Shown here piece by piece: positions 63,933 through 64,000 of a stretch of 64,000 nt of DNA (position 1 is the first letter of the stretch; the number at the start of each line of letters is the position of its first letter). This stretch comes from Butyrivibrio proteoclasticus P6B7 (GTDB lineage Bacteria; Bacillota; Clostridia; Lachnospirales; Lachnospiraceae), in the NCBI RefSeq assembly GCF_000622085.1, contig NZ_JHWL01000010.1, positions 62,001-126,000 of the forward strand. The letters run 5' to 3'. Made by a program: the position numbers and the translations under genes. Below the pieces are notes generated by a model. The model ran no database searches. It was given only the letters and a program-made list of their open reading frames with translations, and had not been told where the DNA came from.

Positions 63933-64000
63933 TTAATGTTATCGTCAGTGTTGTTCTTGTTACCGATCTTCATACGCTCGTGACCGCCAAGTCTGTTGGC
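63933..64000 (-). CDS. C-terminal end of a gene cut by the window edge
   Basis: The minus-strand frame entering from the right ends ANRLGGHERMKIGNKNNTDD-NIK then TAA. Only about 23 residues are visible; the Lys/Asn/Asp-rich tail gives no family. Its direction agrees with the polysaccharide genes. Confidence 0.45.

Overview
The window looks like chromosomal DNA of a low-to-mid GC Firmicute, most likely a rumen or gut Lachnospiraceae of the Butyrivibrio/Pseudobutyrivibrio type. This is inferred from gene content: meso-diaminopimelate dehydrogenase, glucuronate/mannan and esterase genes, a flavodoxin next to a DUF3793 gene, strong AGGAGG ribosome sites and consensus sigma-A promoters. No rRNA, tRNA, phage, intact transposase or CRISPR array was seen. 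Most genes lie on the minus strand.

Layout. 0.1-8.7 kb: SGNH-hydrolase lipoprotein, an unknown protein, an aldolase-family enzyme, a three-gene unit (chemoreceptor, sugar-type binding lipoprotein, CLC channel) and a hemolysin-III-like membrane protein. 8.7-9.3 kb: a 64-bp tandem repeat and the remains of an ECF sigma gene. 9.4-16.5 kb: GT2-GtrA glycosyltransferase, polytopic membrane protein, ApbE lipoprotein, then the methionine importer metQ-metN-metI with a terminator after metQ. 17.2-22.9 kb: uxuB, uxuA, an AraC regulator and an unknown TIM-barrel-like protein, probably for glucuronate use. 22.9-24 kb: about 1 kb of non-coding hairpin repeats. 24-28.7 kb: a lipoprotein, a Phd/RelE toxin-antitoxin pair and a GH2 beta-mannosidase. 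28.7-32 kb: an AT-richer four-gene unit read as a type VII secretion LXG effector module, with two small partner proteins, an effector with a lysozyme-like C-terminus, and an LRR lipoprotein that is a candidate immunity factor. 32-37.3 kb: MATE exporter, DUF2130 protein, HTH gene with a truncated HipA-like kinase, metY. 38-43 kb: HTH-AAA/PD-(D/E)XK protein behind repeated operators, a WG-repeat protein and its overlapping membrane partner. 43-51.2 kb: CE1 esterase, beta-lactamase-fold hydrolase, lipoprotein, truncated Fur, DUF3793, flavodoxin, ddh, MgtC. 51.6-53.9 kb: flotillin behind a yybP-ykoY (manganese) type riboswitch, and a small protein. 54.5-57.7 kb: a zinc-ribbon membrane protein and a WYL regulator, flanked on both sides by arrays of one hairpin repeat. 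58.2-64 kb: a surface-polysaccharide block (U32-like protein, flippase, GT2, large membrane protein, and the tail of one more gene).

Three things stand out. (1) The LXG effector module with a lipoprotein candidate for immunity. (2) A riboswitch-controlled flotillin with a three-arm expression platform. (3) DNA-level structure: a 9-mer, AAAAGAGCT, present about 42 times where under one is expected, and several families of intergenic hairpin arrays whose spacings cluster near whole helical turns. All calls come from reading the sequence; no database search was run.
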